Part shown: piece by piece, positions 17,431 to 25,800 of the stretch
Layout: every line of letters starts with the position of its first letter
Numbering within the stretch: position 1 is the first letter of the stretch
Source: Streptomyces sudanensis
Lineage (GTDB): Bacteria; Actinomycetota; Actinomycetes; Streptomycetales; Streptomycetaceae
DNA: 37,486 bases
Direction: 5' to 3'
Assembly (NCBI RefSeq): GCF_023614315.1
Contig: NZ_CP095474.1
Coordinates: forward strand, 2,939,282-2,976,767
Notes under the pieces: model-generated
The model's database searches: none
Told to the model about the DNA's origin: nothing
The model's input: the letters and a program-made list of their open reading frames with translations, nothing else
Made by a program: the position numbers and the translations under genes

Positions 17431-18798
17431 CTACAGGGTGCGCAGCAGCACCGAGGGGTGCTCGACGCAGTCGGCGACGTACCGCAGGAAGCCGCCCGCC
17501 GTACCGCCGTCGCACACCCGGTGGTCGAACGCGAGGGACAGCTGCACGACCTGGCGGACCGCCAGCTCGCCGTTGTGGACCCACGGCTTCGGGATGATCC
17601 GGCCCACACCGAGCATCGCCGCCTCGGGGTGGTTGATGATCGGTGTGGAGCCGTCGACGCCGAACACGCCGTAGTTGTTCAGCGTGAACGTGCCGCCCGT
17701 CAGGTCGGCCGGGGACAGGGTGCCCGCCCGTGCCACCTCGGTGAGGCGGGCGAACTCCGCCGTGAGGTCCTCGGCGGAGCGGGTGTGCGCGTCGCGGACG
17801 ACGGGCACGACCAGGCCGCGGTCGGTCTGGGCCGCGAAGCCCAGGTGCACCTCGGGAAGCCGGACGATCTCGCGGGCGTCGAGGTCGACGCGGGAGTTCA
17901 GCTCCGGGTAGCGGGCGAGCGCGGCCGTGCAGATCCGGGCCAGCAGCGCCAGCAGGGAGATCTTCGGCCCGCCGGCGGCGTTCATCGCGGCGCGCGCGGC
18001 CATGAGCTCCGTGGCGTCGGCGTCGACCCAGCAGGTGGCGTCGGGGATCTCCCGGCGGCTGCGGCTCAGCTTGTCGGCGACCGCACCGCGCACCCCGCGC
18101 AGCGGCACCCGCTCGGCCCCGGCCGGTGCGGGCCGCGCCGGAGCGGCGGCCTGCGCCCGGTCCTGCGCCCGGTCCTGGGCCCGTTCGACGTCGGCCCGCA
18201 GGATCAGCCCGTCCGGGCCGGAACCGCGCAGCTGCCGCAGATCGACCCCGCGCTCCCGGGCGAGCTTCCGCACGAGCGGCGAGATCACCGGCACCGGACC
18301 CTCCGCGGGCACGGCGGGAGCCGGCACGGGAGCGGGCTCCGGTGCGGGAGCGGGTGCGGTCCGGGGGGCGGACGCGGCGATCGGCGCCGCCGGACGGACC
18401 CGCCGCCTGCGGGCGGACGCCGTGCTCGTGCCGTAGCCGACCAGCACGTTCCCCGAGCCCTCGTCGGCGGGTTCGGCGCATCCCCCGACGGTGTCCGCCT
18501 GCAGGGCCGCACCGGGCTTCCCGGGCGCCGCGGAGGCGGCCGGCGCCTCCGTGGCGCCGACGGCGACGGTCAGCAGCGGGGCGCCGACCGGCAGCTCCTC
18601 GCCCTCCTCGCCGAAGCGGGCGGTGACCACGCCGCCGTAGGGGCAGGGGACCTCCACCATCGCCTTGGCCGTCTCGACCTCCACGACCGGCTGGTCGATG
18701 GCGACGACGTCCCCGACCGAGACGAGCCACCGCACGATCTCGGCCTCGGTGAGTCCTTCGCCGAGGTCGGGCAGCTTGAACTCCAGAACCTCGCTCAT
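17431..18798 (-). CDS. bkdC: 2-oxoacid dehydrogenase E2, dihydrolipoamide acyltransferase (BCKDH 2)
   Basis: 455-residue E2 acyltransferase, paralogue of the protein at 3512-4912. The lipoyl domain is at 1-80 with K45 in ETAKAMVE; the E3-binding domain is around PLVRKLARERGVDLRQLRGSGPDG; the catalytic domain contains the active-site HRVCDGG near the C terminus. The start ATG at 18798 overlaps the E1beta stop as ATGA. Compared with copy 1, the catalytic motif reads HRVCDG instead of HRLVDG, keeping the His and Asp, and the lipoyl domain is clearly diverged. It is part of a tightly overlapped operon ending in a strong hairpin, whereas the copy-1 operon has small gaps. Confidence 0.92.
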   Translation of the reverse strand: MSEVLEFKLPDLGEGLTEAEIVRWLVSVGDVVAIDQPVVEVETAKAMVEVPCPYGGVVTARFGEEGEELPVGAPLLTVAVGATEAPAASAAPGKPGAALQADTVGGCAEPADEGSGNVLVGYGTSTASARRRRVRPAAPIAASAPRTAPAPAPEPAPVPAPAVPAEGPVPVISPLVRKLARERGVDLRQLRGSGPDGLILRADVERAQDRAQDRAQAAAPARPAPAGAERVPLRGVRGAVADKLSRSRREIPDATCWVDADATELMAARAAMNAAGGPKISLLALLARICTAALARYPELNSRVDLDAREIVRLPEVHLGFAAQTDRGLVVPVVRDAHTRSAEDLTAEFARLTEVARAGTLSPADLTGGTFTLNNYGVFGVDGSTPIINHPEAAMLGVGRIIPKPWVHNGELAVRQVVQLSLAFDHRVCDGGTAGGFLRYVADCVEHPSVLLRTL

Positions 18799-19814
18799 CG
18801 GCTCGTCGCCTCCCACTGGAGCCGGGCGACCGCGTCCAGGACGCGGTCGACTCCCGGCAGGTGATGCCGCTCGAGCATCGGCGGCGGGTACGGGATGTCG
18901 AAGCCGGCCACCCGCAGCACCGGAGCCTCCAGGTGGTGGAAGCACCGCTCGGTGACCCGGGCGGCGATCTCCGCGCCCGGCCCGGCGAAGCCGGTGGACT
19001 CGTGCACGACGACCGCGCGGCCCGTGCGGCGCACGGACGCGCAGACGGTCTCGTCGTCGAACGGCACCAGCGAGCGCAGGTCCACGACCTCCAGGTCCCA
19101 GCCCTCCGCCTGCGCCGCCTCGGCCGCCTCCAGGCAGACCGGCACGGACGGGCCGTACGTGATCAGCGTGGCGCTGCGGCCGCTGCGGCGCACCACGGCG
19201 CGGCCGATCGGCTCCACGGCGGCCGGGTTGTCGGGCGACCAGTCGGACTTCGACCAGTACAGCCGCTTCGGCTCCAGGAAGACGACCGGGTCGTCGGAGG
19301 CGATGGCGGCGCGGAGCAGCCCGTAGGCGTCGTCGACCGTCGCGGGGGTGACGACGTGGAGCCCCGGGGTCGCCATGTAGTACGCCTCGGAGGAGTCGCT
19401 GTGGTGCTCGACACCGCCGATCCCGCCGCCGTACGGAACGCGGACGACCAGCGGCATCGGCATCGCGCCGCGCGTGCGGTTGCGCATCTTGGCGACGTGG
19501 CTGAGGAGCTGCTCGAAAGCCGGGTAGGCGAAGGCGTCGAACTGCATCTCGACGACCGGCCGCAGCCCGTACATCGCCATGCCGACGGCCGCACCGAGGA
19601 TGCCGGCCTCGGCGAGCGGCGTGTCGGCGCACCGGTCCTCGCCGAACTCCTTGGCGAGCCCGTCGGTGACGCGGAAGACACCGCCCAGCGTGCCGACGTC
19701 CTCGCCCATGACGTACACGGTCGGGTCCTCGGCCATCGCGTCGCGCATGGCCCGCTGGAGGGCCTGCGCCATGGTGGCGGGCTTGGCCGCCTTCTTGGCT
19801 GCCACGGTGGTCAT
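18795..19814 (-). CDS. bkdB: 2-oxoacid dehydrogenase E1 beta subunit (BCKDH 2)
   Basis: 339-residue E1 beta subunit, paralogue of that at 4926-5906. Shared motifs: VYVMGEDVGTLGGVFRVT, DTPLAEAGILGAAVGMA, EMQFDAFAYPAFEQLLS, RVPYGGGIGGVEHHS and VVHESTGFAGPGAEIAA. The N terminus carries a short Lys/Ala-rich extension (TVAAKKAAKPATMAQ). ATG at 19814 overlaps the E1alpha stop as ATGA and its own stop overlaps the E2 start the same way, so all three subunits should be made in step. It pairs with E1alpha as alpha2beta2 in the cytoplasmic complex. Confidence 0.92.
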   Translation of the reverse strand: MTTVAAKKAAKPATMAQALQRAMRDAMAEDPTVYVMGEDVGTLGGVFRVTDGLAKEFGEDRCADTPLAEAGILGAAVGMAMYGLRPVVEMQFDAFAYPAFEQLLSHVAKMRNRTRGAMPMPLVVRVPYGGGIGGVEHHSDSSEAYYMATPGLHVVTPATVDDAYGLLRAAIASDDPVVFLEPKRLYWSKSDWSPDNPAAVEPIGRAVVRRSGRSATLITYGPSVPVCLEAAEAAQAEGWDLEVVDLRSLVPFDDETVCASVRRTGRAVVVHESTGFAGPGAEIAARVTERCFHHLEAPVLRVAGFDIPYPPPMLERHHLPGVDRVLDAVARLQWEATSR

Positions 19815-20953
19815 CGGTCGTCACCTTCCGCTTCGGCGTCCAGCTCGGCCCGCAGCTGCGCGGCCTGCTCCCTGAGCTGCGCGGTCTGCTCCGCGTAGAC
19901 GTGGGTGAACAGGTCCATGGGGTCGAGCACGGCGTCGGCGTTCATCCGCTCGCGCAGTCGTGCGGCCATCGTCTCGGCCTCGTCGGCCGCCTCGCGGATG
20001 CCGTCCTCGTCGATGAGGCCGCGCTCCGTCAGTTCCCGCTCCAGCAGCTCGATCGGGTCGTGCCGCCGCCACGCCTCGACCTCGTCGGCCTCGCGGTACC
20101 GGGTCGCGTCGTCGGCGTTGGTGTGGGCGTCGACGCGGTACGTCACGGCCTCGACGAGCGTGGGGCCGCCGCCGCGCCGGGCGCGGGCCACCGCCTCGGA
20201 GAGCACCTGGTGGACGGCGGCCGCGTCGTTGCCGTCGACGAGCCGGCCGGGCATGCCGTAGCCGACGGCCTTGTGGGCGAGCGACGGGGCCGCGGTCTGC
20301 TTGTGGAGCGGCACGGAGATCGCGAAGCCGTTGTTCTGCACGAGGAAGACCACGGGGGCCTGCCACACGGCGGCGAAGTTCAGGGCCTCGTGGAAGTCGC
20401 CCTCGCTGGTGCCGCCGTCGCCGATCATGGCCAGCGCCACGACGTCGTCGCCCTTGAGGCGGGCCGCGTGGGCCAGGCCCACGGCGTGCGGGAGCTGCGT
20501 GGCGAGCGGGGTGCACAGGGGGGCGATGCGGTGCTCGCGCGGGTCGTACCCGGTGTGCCAGTCGCCCCGCAGCAGCGTCAGCGCCTCGACGGGGTCCAGT
20601 CCGCGTGCCACGGCGGCCAGGGTGTCCCGGTACGACGGGAACAGCCAGTCCCGCTCCTCGAGGACGAGCGCGGCGGCCACCTCGCAGGCCTCCTGGCCCG
20701 TGCTGGAGGGGTACACGGCCAGACGGCCCTGCTTGGTGAGCGCGGTGGCCTGCGTGTTGTACCGGCGGCCGCGCACCAGCTCGGCGTAGAGCCGGCGCAG
20801 CACGGCGGGGGCGAAGCCGGCCGCCGCGTCCGTGCCCAGCACCCGGTAGGGCTCGGGGTCCGGGAGCAGCGGCGCGGGGTCCGTGCGCGGCTTCCACGCC
20901 GGCGGCGGAGTGGGTCGGTAAGAGGCCGCGCCGGGCAGCTCTTGGACCGTCAT
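19811..20953 (-). CDS. bkdA: 2-oxoacid dehydrogenase E1 alpha subunit (BCKDH 2)
   Basis: 380-residue E1 alpha subunit. The thiamine-diphosphate motif runs from G178-D179-G180 (MIGDGGTSEGD) to N207-N208 (VQNNGFAIS). The loop AHTNADDATRYR places T278 at the position phosphorylated in mitochondrial BCKDH. The ATG at 20953 follows a strong GAGGAGG; the frame is open to 21010 but without resemblance. It lacks the Arg/Lys-rich N-terminal tail of copy 1 and instead starts with a Pro-rich segment. It is first in the operon and divergent from an Lrp/AsnC regulator. The 181-base promoter interval contains a PaaR-like operator and a DnaA box. Confidence 0.92.
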   Translation of the reverse strand: MTVQELPGAASYRPTPPPAWKPRTDPAPLLPDPEPYRVLGTDAAAGFAPAVLRRLYAELVRGRRYNTQATALTKQGRLAVYPSSTGQEACEVAAALVLEERDWLFPSYRDTLAAVARGLDPVEALTLLRGDWHTGYDPREHRIAPLCTPLATQLPHAVGLAHAARLKGDDVVALAMIGDGGTSEGDFHEALNFAAVWQAPVVFLVQNNGFAISVPLHKQTAAPSLAHKAVGYGMPGRLVDGNDAAAVHQVLSEAVARARRGGGPTLVEAVTYRVDAHTNADDATRYREADEVEAWRRHDPIELLERELTERGLIDEDGIREAADEAETMAARLRERMNADAVLDPMDLFTHVYAEQTAQLREQAAQLRAELDAEAEGDDR

Positions 20954-21019
20954 GACAGCACCTCCTCGTGGGAGTGGGCATATGCCCCGGGGACGGCGCG
21001 GGTGTGGCACGCCTCACCT

Positions 21020-21033
21020 ACCGATTGTTCGGT
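21020..21033. promoter_or_regulatory. PaaR-like TetR operator, BCKDH 2 / Lrp intergenic copy
   Basis: ACCGATTGTTCGGT: inverted repeat ACCGA-N4-TCGGT. It differs by one base from the operator at 23966-23979 and, read on the other strand, from the one at 28493-28506. It lies 66 bases upstream of the BCKDH-2 E1alpha start and about 100 upstream of the Lrp gene start, and could control either gene. Confidence 0.6.
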
Positions 21034-21067
21034 CGCGGAGCCATTCTGGCTACAGGCGCCCCGACCC

Positions 21068-21076
21068 TGTGGACAA
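21068..21076 (-). promoter_or_regulatory. DnaA box (exact TTGTCCACA)
   Basis: Reads TTGTCCACA on the minus strand, the preferred Streptomyces DnaA box. It lies in the BCKDH-2/Lrp divergent intergenic region, 58 bases before the Lrp gene start. It is an isolated single box, not an origin cluster. Confidence 0.55.
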
Positions 21077-21134
21077 ACGGTTTTGCACAGCCCGGGGCGA
21101 GGGCAGCCCGTCCATGAGAGAAAGGTGGGGGGAT

Positions 21135-21662
21135 ATGGACGCTGAACAAATGGCCAACGGTTGGGGGCAGGCTTCGCAGGGTGACGAGCGTGCTCCGGCG
21201 CCGCGTCCGCTCGACGCCGTCGACCGCGACATCCTGCGGATCCTTCAGGTGGACGGGCGGGCGTCGATACGGTCGGTCGCCGAGCGGGTCCACGTGTCGC
21301 GTGCGAACGCGTACGCGCGGATCAACCGGCTCATCGACGACGGGGTGATCCGCGGCTTCGGTGCGCGCGTCAACCACGAGCGGGCGGGTCAGGGGGCTTC
21401 CGCGTACATCACGCTCAAGATCGTGCAGAACTCGTGGCGCACGGTCCGCGAGCAGCTGCAGACGCTGCCGGGCGCGGCGCACATCGCCCTGGTCAGCGGG
21501 GACTTCGACGTGCTGCTGCTGGTGCACACGCCGGACAACCGCAGCCTGCGCGAACTGGTCCTGACCAGGCTCCAGGCGATCCCGGAGGTGCTGTCCACGC
21601 GCACGCTGCTGGTGTTCGAGGAGACGGAGCTCAACCGCAGGTTCGCGGCCGACGGGGTGTAG
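21135..21662 (+). CDS. bkdR: Lrp/AsnC family transcriptional regulator (BkdR-like)
   Basis: 175 residues. The N-terminal winged-helix DNA-binding domain is clear: LDAVDRDILRILQVDGRASIRSVAERVHVSRANAYARINRLIDDGVIRGF. The C-terminal RAM ligand-binding domain follows (AYITLKI ... GAAHIALVSGDFDVLLLVHT ... TRTLLVFEE). The start is ATG at 21135 with a strong purine run (AAAGGTGGGGGGAT); about 35 disordered residues precede the HTH. It diverges from the BCKDH-2 operon; Lrp-type regulators in this position control BCKDH operons in Streptomyces (the name bkdR is used there), presumably sensing branched-chain amino or keto acids. It ends at a bidirectional hairpin shared with the convergent TetR gene. 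Confidence 0.88.
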   Translation: MDAEQMANGWGQASQGDERAPAPRPLDAVDRDILRILQVDGRASIRSVAERVHVSRANAYARINRLIDDGVIRGFGARVNHERAGQGASAYITLKIVQNSWRTVREQLQTLPGAAHIALVSGDFDVLLLVHTPDNRSLRELVLTRLQAIPEVLSTRTLLVFEETELNRRFAADGV

Positions 21663-21693
21663 GGGCCCGGCGGCCGGGACGGAGCGCGGGAGG

Positions 21694-21741
21694 CCCCGCC
21701 GGGACGCGCCCTTCCCGGGTGGCGGGGGCGTCCCGGCGGGG
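21694..21741. terminator. bidirectional terminator between Lrp and TetR genes
   Basis: Perfect 14-bp inverted repeat (21694-21707 with 21728-21741) separated by 20 bases, located between two convergent stops at 21662 and 21770. Confidence 0.7.
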
Positions 21742-21769
21742 GGCGGCCCGGTCCCCCGCCGGGAGGGCC

Positions 21770-22363
21770 TCAGCGGCTGGTGCGCAGCCCCTCGAAGGCC
21801 AGGCGGACCAGCGTGTCCGCCACCTGCCGGCGGCCGATCCCGTCGCCGGCCTGGGGGCGGTACCACTCGACGAGCGAGTTGACCATGCCGAACAGCAGCC
21901 TGGTCGCGATCCTTATGTCCACGTCGGAGCGGAGGTCCCCCTCCGCCGCCGCCGCCTTCATCAGATCGGCGATGCGGTGGTCGAACTCGCGGCGCCGCTC
22001 CAGGGCCCAGCGCTCGGTCCGCGTGTTGCCGCGCACCCGCAGCAGCAGCGTCACGTACGGCAGTTCGTCGATCAGCACCTCGACCGTGCGCCGGGCGACG
22101 TACTCGACCCGCTCGACCGCCCGGCCGTGGGTGGCGGGCTCCTCGTCGAGCACGGCGAACAACCCGTCCAGGGCGCGGCTGACCGCCCGTCGCAGCAGCT
22201 CCTCCTTGCCGGTGACGTGGTGGTAGATCGAGGACTTGGAGATCCCGGCGGCCCTGGAGAGGTGCTCCATCGACGTGCCGTCGTAGCCGCGCTCGTTGAA
22301 GACCCGGACGGCGACCGAGAGCAGCGTCTCGGGCGTGTAGGCGTCGCGCCTGACGCCCGTCAC
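21770..22363 (-). CDS. paaR: TetR family regulator (PaaR-like)
   Basis: 197-residue TetR repressor. The N-terminal helix-turn-helix is plain: TPETLLSVAVRVFNERGYDGTSMEHLSRAAGISKSSIYHHVTGKEELLRRA. The rest is a helical ligand-binding domain. Start GTG at 22363 overlaps the paaH stop as GTGA, so it is translated together with that gene, and through the operator upstream of paaH it would repress itself. Related TetR proteins next to paa genes (PaaR) release DNA on binding phenylacetyl-CoA; that ligand is inferred here from context. Three copies of a matching palindrome in this window are the likely targets. Confidence 0.8.
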   Translation of the reverse strand: MTGVRRDAYTPETLLSVAVRVFNERGYDGTSMEHLSRAAGISKSSIYHHVTGKEELLRRAVSRALDGLFAVLDEEPATHGRAVERVEYVARRTVEVLIDELPYVTLLLRVRGNTRTERWALERRREFDHRIADLMKAAAAEGDLRSDVDIRIATRLLFGMVNSLVEWYRPQAGDGIGRRQVADTLVRLAFEGLRTSR

Positions 22364-23910
22364 CGCTCGCTCTCCCGCTCGTCCTCGGCGTAGGAGTGGC
22401 GGTAGAGCGCCAGGGAGGGCGCGTAGCGTCCCGAGGGGTCGCGCTGGTGGAGTTCCTCCAGGATGCCGTACGCCCAGCTCCTGCCGAGCCTGCGGCTCCA
22501 CTCGAGGGGACCCAGGGGGTAGTTGACGCCGAGCCGCATCGCGGTGTCGACGTCCTCCTCGGTGGCGACGCCCTTGGCGACCGCGTCGTGCGCGAGGTCG
22601 ATGAGCCTCGCCACGGTCCGGGCGACGATCATGCCCGGCACGTCGCCGATGACGCTGACCTTCTTGCCGAGCGCCTGGAAGAGGCCGATCGCCTGGTCGA
22701 GGGTCTCCTGCGAGGTGTCGGGGCCCGCGGCGAGCGCGATGCGGGTCGCCCGGCGGTAGTCGAGGGCGAGGTCGAAGTAGACGACGTCGCGGAACTCCAC
22801 GGAGGTCTGGCCGTCGGCCGGCACCAGCTGGCCCCCGCTGGGCAGCTCCAGGCGCGTGCCCCGGTCCTCCTCCTCCTCGCGGAGGGGGATCCCGGCCTCG
22901 CGGATCAGGTCGAGCACCTCGCCGCAGGGCGCGAGGTCGCCCTCGACCACGACGTACGCGGGCGGGTCGGCCGGCTCGGCGGTGTGCGGCTCGGGGCGGT
23001 GGACGCCCCGGTCGTCGTAGGAGTACCAGCCGCGGCCCGACTTGCGGCCGAGCATCCCGGCCTCGACCAGGCGCCGCTGGGCGAGCGAGGGGCGGAACCG
23101 GGGGTCCTGGAAGAACGCCTCCCAGACCGAGGTGGTCACCGCCTCGTTGACGTCGTGGCCGATGAGGTCGGTCAGCTCGAAGGCGCCCATGCGGAAGCCG
23201 CCGGACTCGCGCAGGACGGCGTCGATGGTGGCCGGGTCGGCGCCCTGCTCCTCGTACACCGCGAACGCCTCGGCGTAGAAGGGGCGGGCGAGGCGGTTGA
23301 CGATGAACCCCGGGGTGTCGGCGCAGGCCACCGGGGTCTTGCCCCAGGCGCGGGCCGTCTCGTACGCACGCGCGGCGAAGGCGGCGTCGGTCGCGAAGCC
23401 GCTGACGATCTCGACGAGGGGGAGCAGCGGCGCCGGGTTGAAGAAGTGCATGCCGACGAAGCGGCCGGGGAGGCGCAGCGCGCCGCCGACGGCGGTGACG
23501 GAGAGCGAGGAGGTGTTGGTGGCGAGCAGGCAGTCGTCGCCGACGACCTCCTCCAGCGCGGCGAAGAGCTCCCGCTTCACCTCGAGCCGCTCCACGATCG
23601 CCTCGACGACGAGCGCGGCGTCGGCCAGCTCGTCGAGGGAGGCGGCCGGGTGGAGGCGCGCGGCGGCCGCGTCCCGCTCCTCCGGGGTGAGGCGGCCCTT
23701 GGCGACCAGCCGGTCCAGCCGTCCGACGACGGACTCGGCGGCCTGCTCGGCCCGGCCCGGCACGGCGTCGTGGAGGCGCACGGGGTGGCCCGCGACGAGC
23801 GCGACCTGCGCGATGCCCTGGCCCATGGTCCCCGTGCCGACGACGGCGACCGTCCGGTCGCGTCCGACGGCGGTGCCGGCCGCCCGGCCGGTGGTCTCGG
23901 TGCCGGTCAT
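22360..23910 (-). CDS. paaH: 3-hydroxyacyl-CoA dehydrogenase, PaaH type
   Basis: 516-residue NAD-dependent dehydrogenase with two tandem C-terminal 3HCDH domains, matching the long phenylacetate-specific family (TIGR02279-like, about 500 residues) rather than the 280-residue butyryl type. The Rossmann motif is VAVVGTGTMGQGIAQ (21-35). The NTSSLS and GMHFFNPAPLLPLVE segments surround the catalytic His-Glu region, and GRKSGRGWYSYD ends the first half. A second 3HCDH domain follows (about 385-500, ending WSRRLGRSWAYGILEELH). It oxidises the 3-hydroxyadipyl-CoA intermediate of phenylacetate breakdown. ATG at 23910 follows GGGGAGGATC. It is translationally coupled to the TetR gene and divergent from paaN, with an operator between them. 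Confidence 0.85.
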   Translation of the reverse strand: MTGTETTGRAAGTAVGRDRTVAVVGTGTMGQGIAQVALVAGHPVRLHDAVPGRAEQAAESVVGRLDRLVAKGRLTPEERDAAAARLHPAASLDELADAALVVEAIVERLEVKRELFAALEEVVGDDCLLATNTSSLSVTAVGGALRLPGRFVGMHFFNPAPLLPLVEIVSGFATDAAFAARAYETARAWGKTPVACADTPGFIVNRLARPFYAEAFAVYEEQGADPATIDAVLRESGGFRMGAFELTDLIGHDVNEAVTTSVWEAFFQDPRFRPSLAQRRLVEAGMLGRKSGRGWYSYDDRGVHRPEPHTAEPADPPAYVVVEGDLAPCGEVLDLIREAGIPLREEEEDRGTRLELPSGGQLVPADGQTSVEFRDVVYFDLALDYRRATRIALAAGPDTSQETLDQAIGLFQALGKKVSVIGDVPGMIVARTVARLIDLAHDAVAKGVATEEDVDTAMRLGVNYPLGPLEWSRRLGRSWAYGILEELHQRDPSGRYAPSLALYRHSYAEDERESER

Positions 23911-23932
23911 GTCAGTGATCCTCCCCGCTGGG

Positions 23933-23941
23933 TTCTCCACA
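23933..23941 (+). promoter_or_regulatory. DnaA box-like element (TTCTCCACA)
   Basis: Fits the degenerate Streptomyces DnaA box (Y-Y-G/A/C-TCCACA). It lies 22 bases upstream of the paaH start and could be chance on its own. Confidence 0.35.
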
Positions 23942-23957
23942 GGTCCGAGAGACCCCC

Positions 23958-23985
23958 TTGTCCCGACCGATCGTTCGGTTACTCT
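23958..23985 (+). promoter_or_regulatory. candidate paaN promoter
   Basis: TTGTCC, a 16-base spacer and TACTCT, 48 bases upstream of the paaN ATG. The operator occupies the spacer. It is a pattern match only. Confidence 0.4.
23966..23979. promoter_or_regulatory. PaaR-like TetR operator, paaH/paaN divergent promoter
   Basis: ACCGATCGTTCGGT. The 18-base stretch 23965-23982 is an exact reverse-complement copy of the element upstream of paaA (28492-28509). It lies about 55 bases from both divergent starts and fills the spacer of a candidate paaN promoter (TTGTCC 23958-23963, TACTCT 23980-23985), a classic repressor position. Confidence 0.78.
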
Positions 23986-24033
23986 AGCTCTGTCCGCCTG
24001 TCCCTGCCCAGCTCATCGAGGAGTTGGTCCGCC

Positions 24034-25728
24034 ATGGCCGCCGAGCAGCTGACCCCCGCCCACCTGTCCGAGAGGCACCGTCCCACGCTCGACCAGGCGC
24101 TGGAGGCGATCCGTACGCGTGCCTACTGGTCGCCGCACCCGGAGCACCCCAAGGCGTACGGGGAGAACGGCTCGCTGAGCGCCGCGGAGGGCCTCGCCGC
24201 CCACCGGGCGGTCCTCGGCTCCCGCTTCGACCTGGACCAGCCGGGCACGGACGGCTGGACCGGCGGGGAGGTCTCCCCGTACGGCCCGGCGCTCGGCGTG
24301 GAGTACCCGCACGTGGACGCGGACGTGCTGCTGCCGGCGATGCGCGCCGGCATGGGCGCCTGGCGGGACGCCGGCGCGGACACGCGCGCCCTGGTCTGCC
24401 TGGAGATCCTCGCCCGCATCAGCGCCCGCACGCACGAGTTCGCGCACGCGGTGATGCACACCAGCGGGCAGGCGTTCATGATGGCGTTCCAGGCGGGCGG
24501 CCCCCACGCGCAGGACCGCGGCCTGGAGGCGGTGGCCTACGCGTACGCGGAGCAGACGCGGACGCCCCTGGAGGCCGACTGGTCCAAGCCGCAGGGCAAG
24601 CGGGACCCGCTGGAGCTCCGCAAGACCTTCACCCCGGTCGGCCGCGGCGTCTCCCTGATGATCGGCTGCAACACCTTCCCGACGTGGAACGGCTACCCGG
24701 GCCTGTTCGCCTCCCTGGCGACCGGCAACGCCGTCCTGGTCAAGCCGCACCCGCGCGCCGTGCTGCCGCTGGCGCTGACGGTGCGGATCGCACGCGACGT
24801 GCTGGCCGAGGCGGGCTTCGACCCGAACCTGGTGGCGCTGGCCGTCGAGCGCCCCGGCGAGGGCATCGCCAAGGCGCTGGCCGTCCGCCCGGAGATCCGG
24901 ATCATCGACTACACGGGCTCGACGTCGTTCGGCGACTGGCTGGAGGCCAACGCCCGCCAGGCGCAGGTCTACACGGAGAAGGCCGGCGTCAACACGATCG
25001 TCGTCGACTCCACCGACGACTACAAGGGCATGCTGGCCAACCTGGCCTTCTCCCTGTCCCTGTACAGCGGCCAGATGTGCACGACCCCGCAGAACCTGCT
25101 GATCCCGCGCGGCGGCATCACGACCGACGCCGGCCCCAAGTCGTACGACGAGGTGGTCGCCGACCTCGCCGCCGCCGTGAGCGGCCTGCTGGGCGACGAC
25201 GCGCGGGCGAACGGCCTGCTGGGCGCGCTGGTCAACCCGGACGTGAAGGCCCGCCTGGAGGCGGCCGCCGACCTGGGCGAGGTCGCCCTGCCGTCCCGCG
25301 AGGTCGTCAACCCGGACTTCCCGGACGCCGTGGTGCGCACCCCGCTCGTGGTCAAGCTGGACGGTTCCAAGCCGGACGCCGAGGCCGCCTACATGTCGGA
25401 GTGCTTCGGCCCCGTCTCCTTCGCCGTGGCCGTGGACTCCACCGCCGACGCGCTGGAGCTGCTGCGGCGCACGGTCCGCGAGAAGGGCGCGATGACGGTC
25501 GGCGCGTACACGACGTCCCCGGACGTGGAGCGCGCGGTCGAGGAGGTCTGCCTGGAGGAGTCGGCGCAGCTCTCGCTGAACCTGACGGGCGGCGTCTACG
25601 TCAACCAGACCGCCGCGTTCTCCGACTTCCACGGCTCGGGCGGCAATCCGGCCGCGAACGCCGCCCTGTGCGACAGCGCCTTCGTGGCCAACCGCTTCCG
25701 GGTGGTGGAGGTCCGCCGCCCGGCGTGA
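24034..25728 (+). CDS. paaN: phenylacetic acid degradation protein PaaN (aldehyde dehydrogenase family)
   Basis: 564-residue aldehyde dehydrogenase-like protein of the PaaN type (TIGR02288-like), without the fused MaoC hydratase of E. coli PaaZ. Visible: TPVGRGVSLMIGCNTFPTWNG, NAVLVKPHPRA, nucleotide-binding DYTGSTSFGDW (292-302), general-base E316 in YTEKAG and nucleophile C349 in SGQMCTTPQN. It probably oxidises the ring-opened semialdehyde of the phenylacetyl-CoA pathway, so a separate hydratase or hydrolase would be needed. The ATG at 24034 follows GAGGAG. It is divergent from paaH-paaR with a shared operator, and its 3' end faces the convergent RNA methyltransferase gene across a hairpin. 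Confidence 0.87.
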   Translation: MAAEQLTPAHLSERHRPTLDQALEAIRTRAYWSPHPEHPKAYGENGSLSAAEGLAAHRAVLGSRFDLDQPGTDGWTGGEVSPYGPALGVEYPHVDADVLLPAMRAGMGAWRDAGADTRALVCLEILARISARTHEFAHAVMHTSGQAFMMAFQAGGPHAQDRGLEAVAYAYAEQTRTPLEADWSKPQGKRDPLELRKTFTPVGRGVSLMIGCNTFPTWNGYPGLFASLATGNAVLVKPHPRAVLPLALTVRIARDVLAEAGFDPNLVALAVERPGEGIAKALAVRPEIRIIDYTGSTSFGDWLEANARQAQVYTEKAGVNTIVVDSTDDYKGMLANLAFSLSLYSGQMCTTPQNLLIPRGGITTDAGPKSYDEVVADLAAAVSGLLGDDARANGLLGALVNPDVKARLEAAADLGEVALPSREVVNPDFPDAVVRTPLVVKLDGSKPDAEAAYMSECFGPVSFAVAVDSTADALELLRRTVREKGAMTVGAYTTSPDVERAVEEVCLEESAQLSLNLTGGVYVNQTAAFSDFHGSGGNPAANAALCDSAFVANRFRVVEVRRPA

Positions 25729-25741
25729 CCCGGCGGCACGC

Positions 25742-25785
25742 GGCGCCTGGTACGTGATCCCGCGTACGGACATGTTCCAGGCGCC
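25742..25785. terminator. hairpin between paaN and RNA methyltransferase
   Basis: 9-bp inverted repeat GGCGCCTGG / CCAGGCGCC (25742-25750 and 25777-25785) around a 26-base interior that can itself fold (TACG/CGTA). It lies between convergent genes. Confidence 0.5.
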
Positions 25786-25800
25786 CCGCTCCCCCGCCCC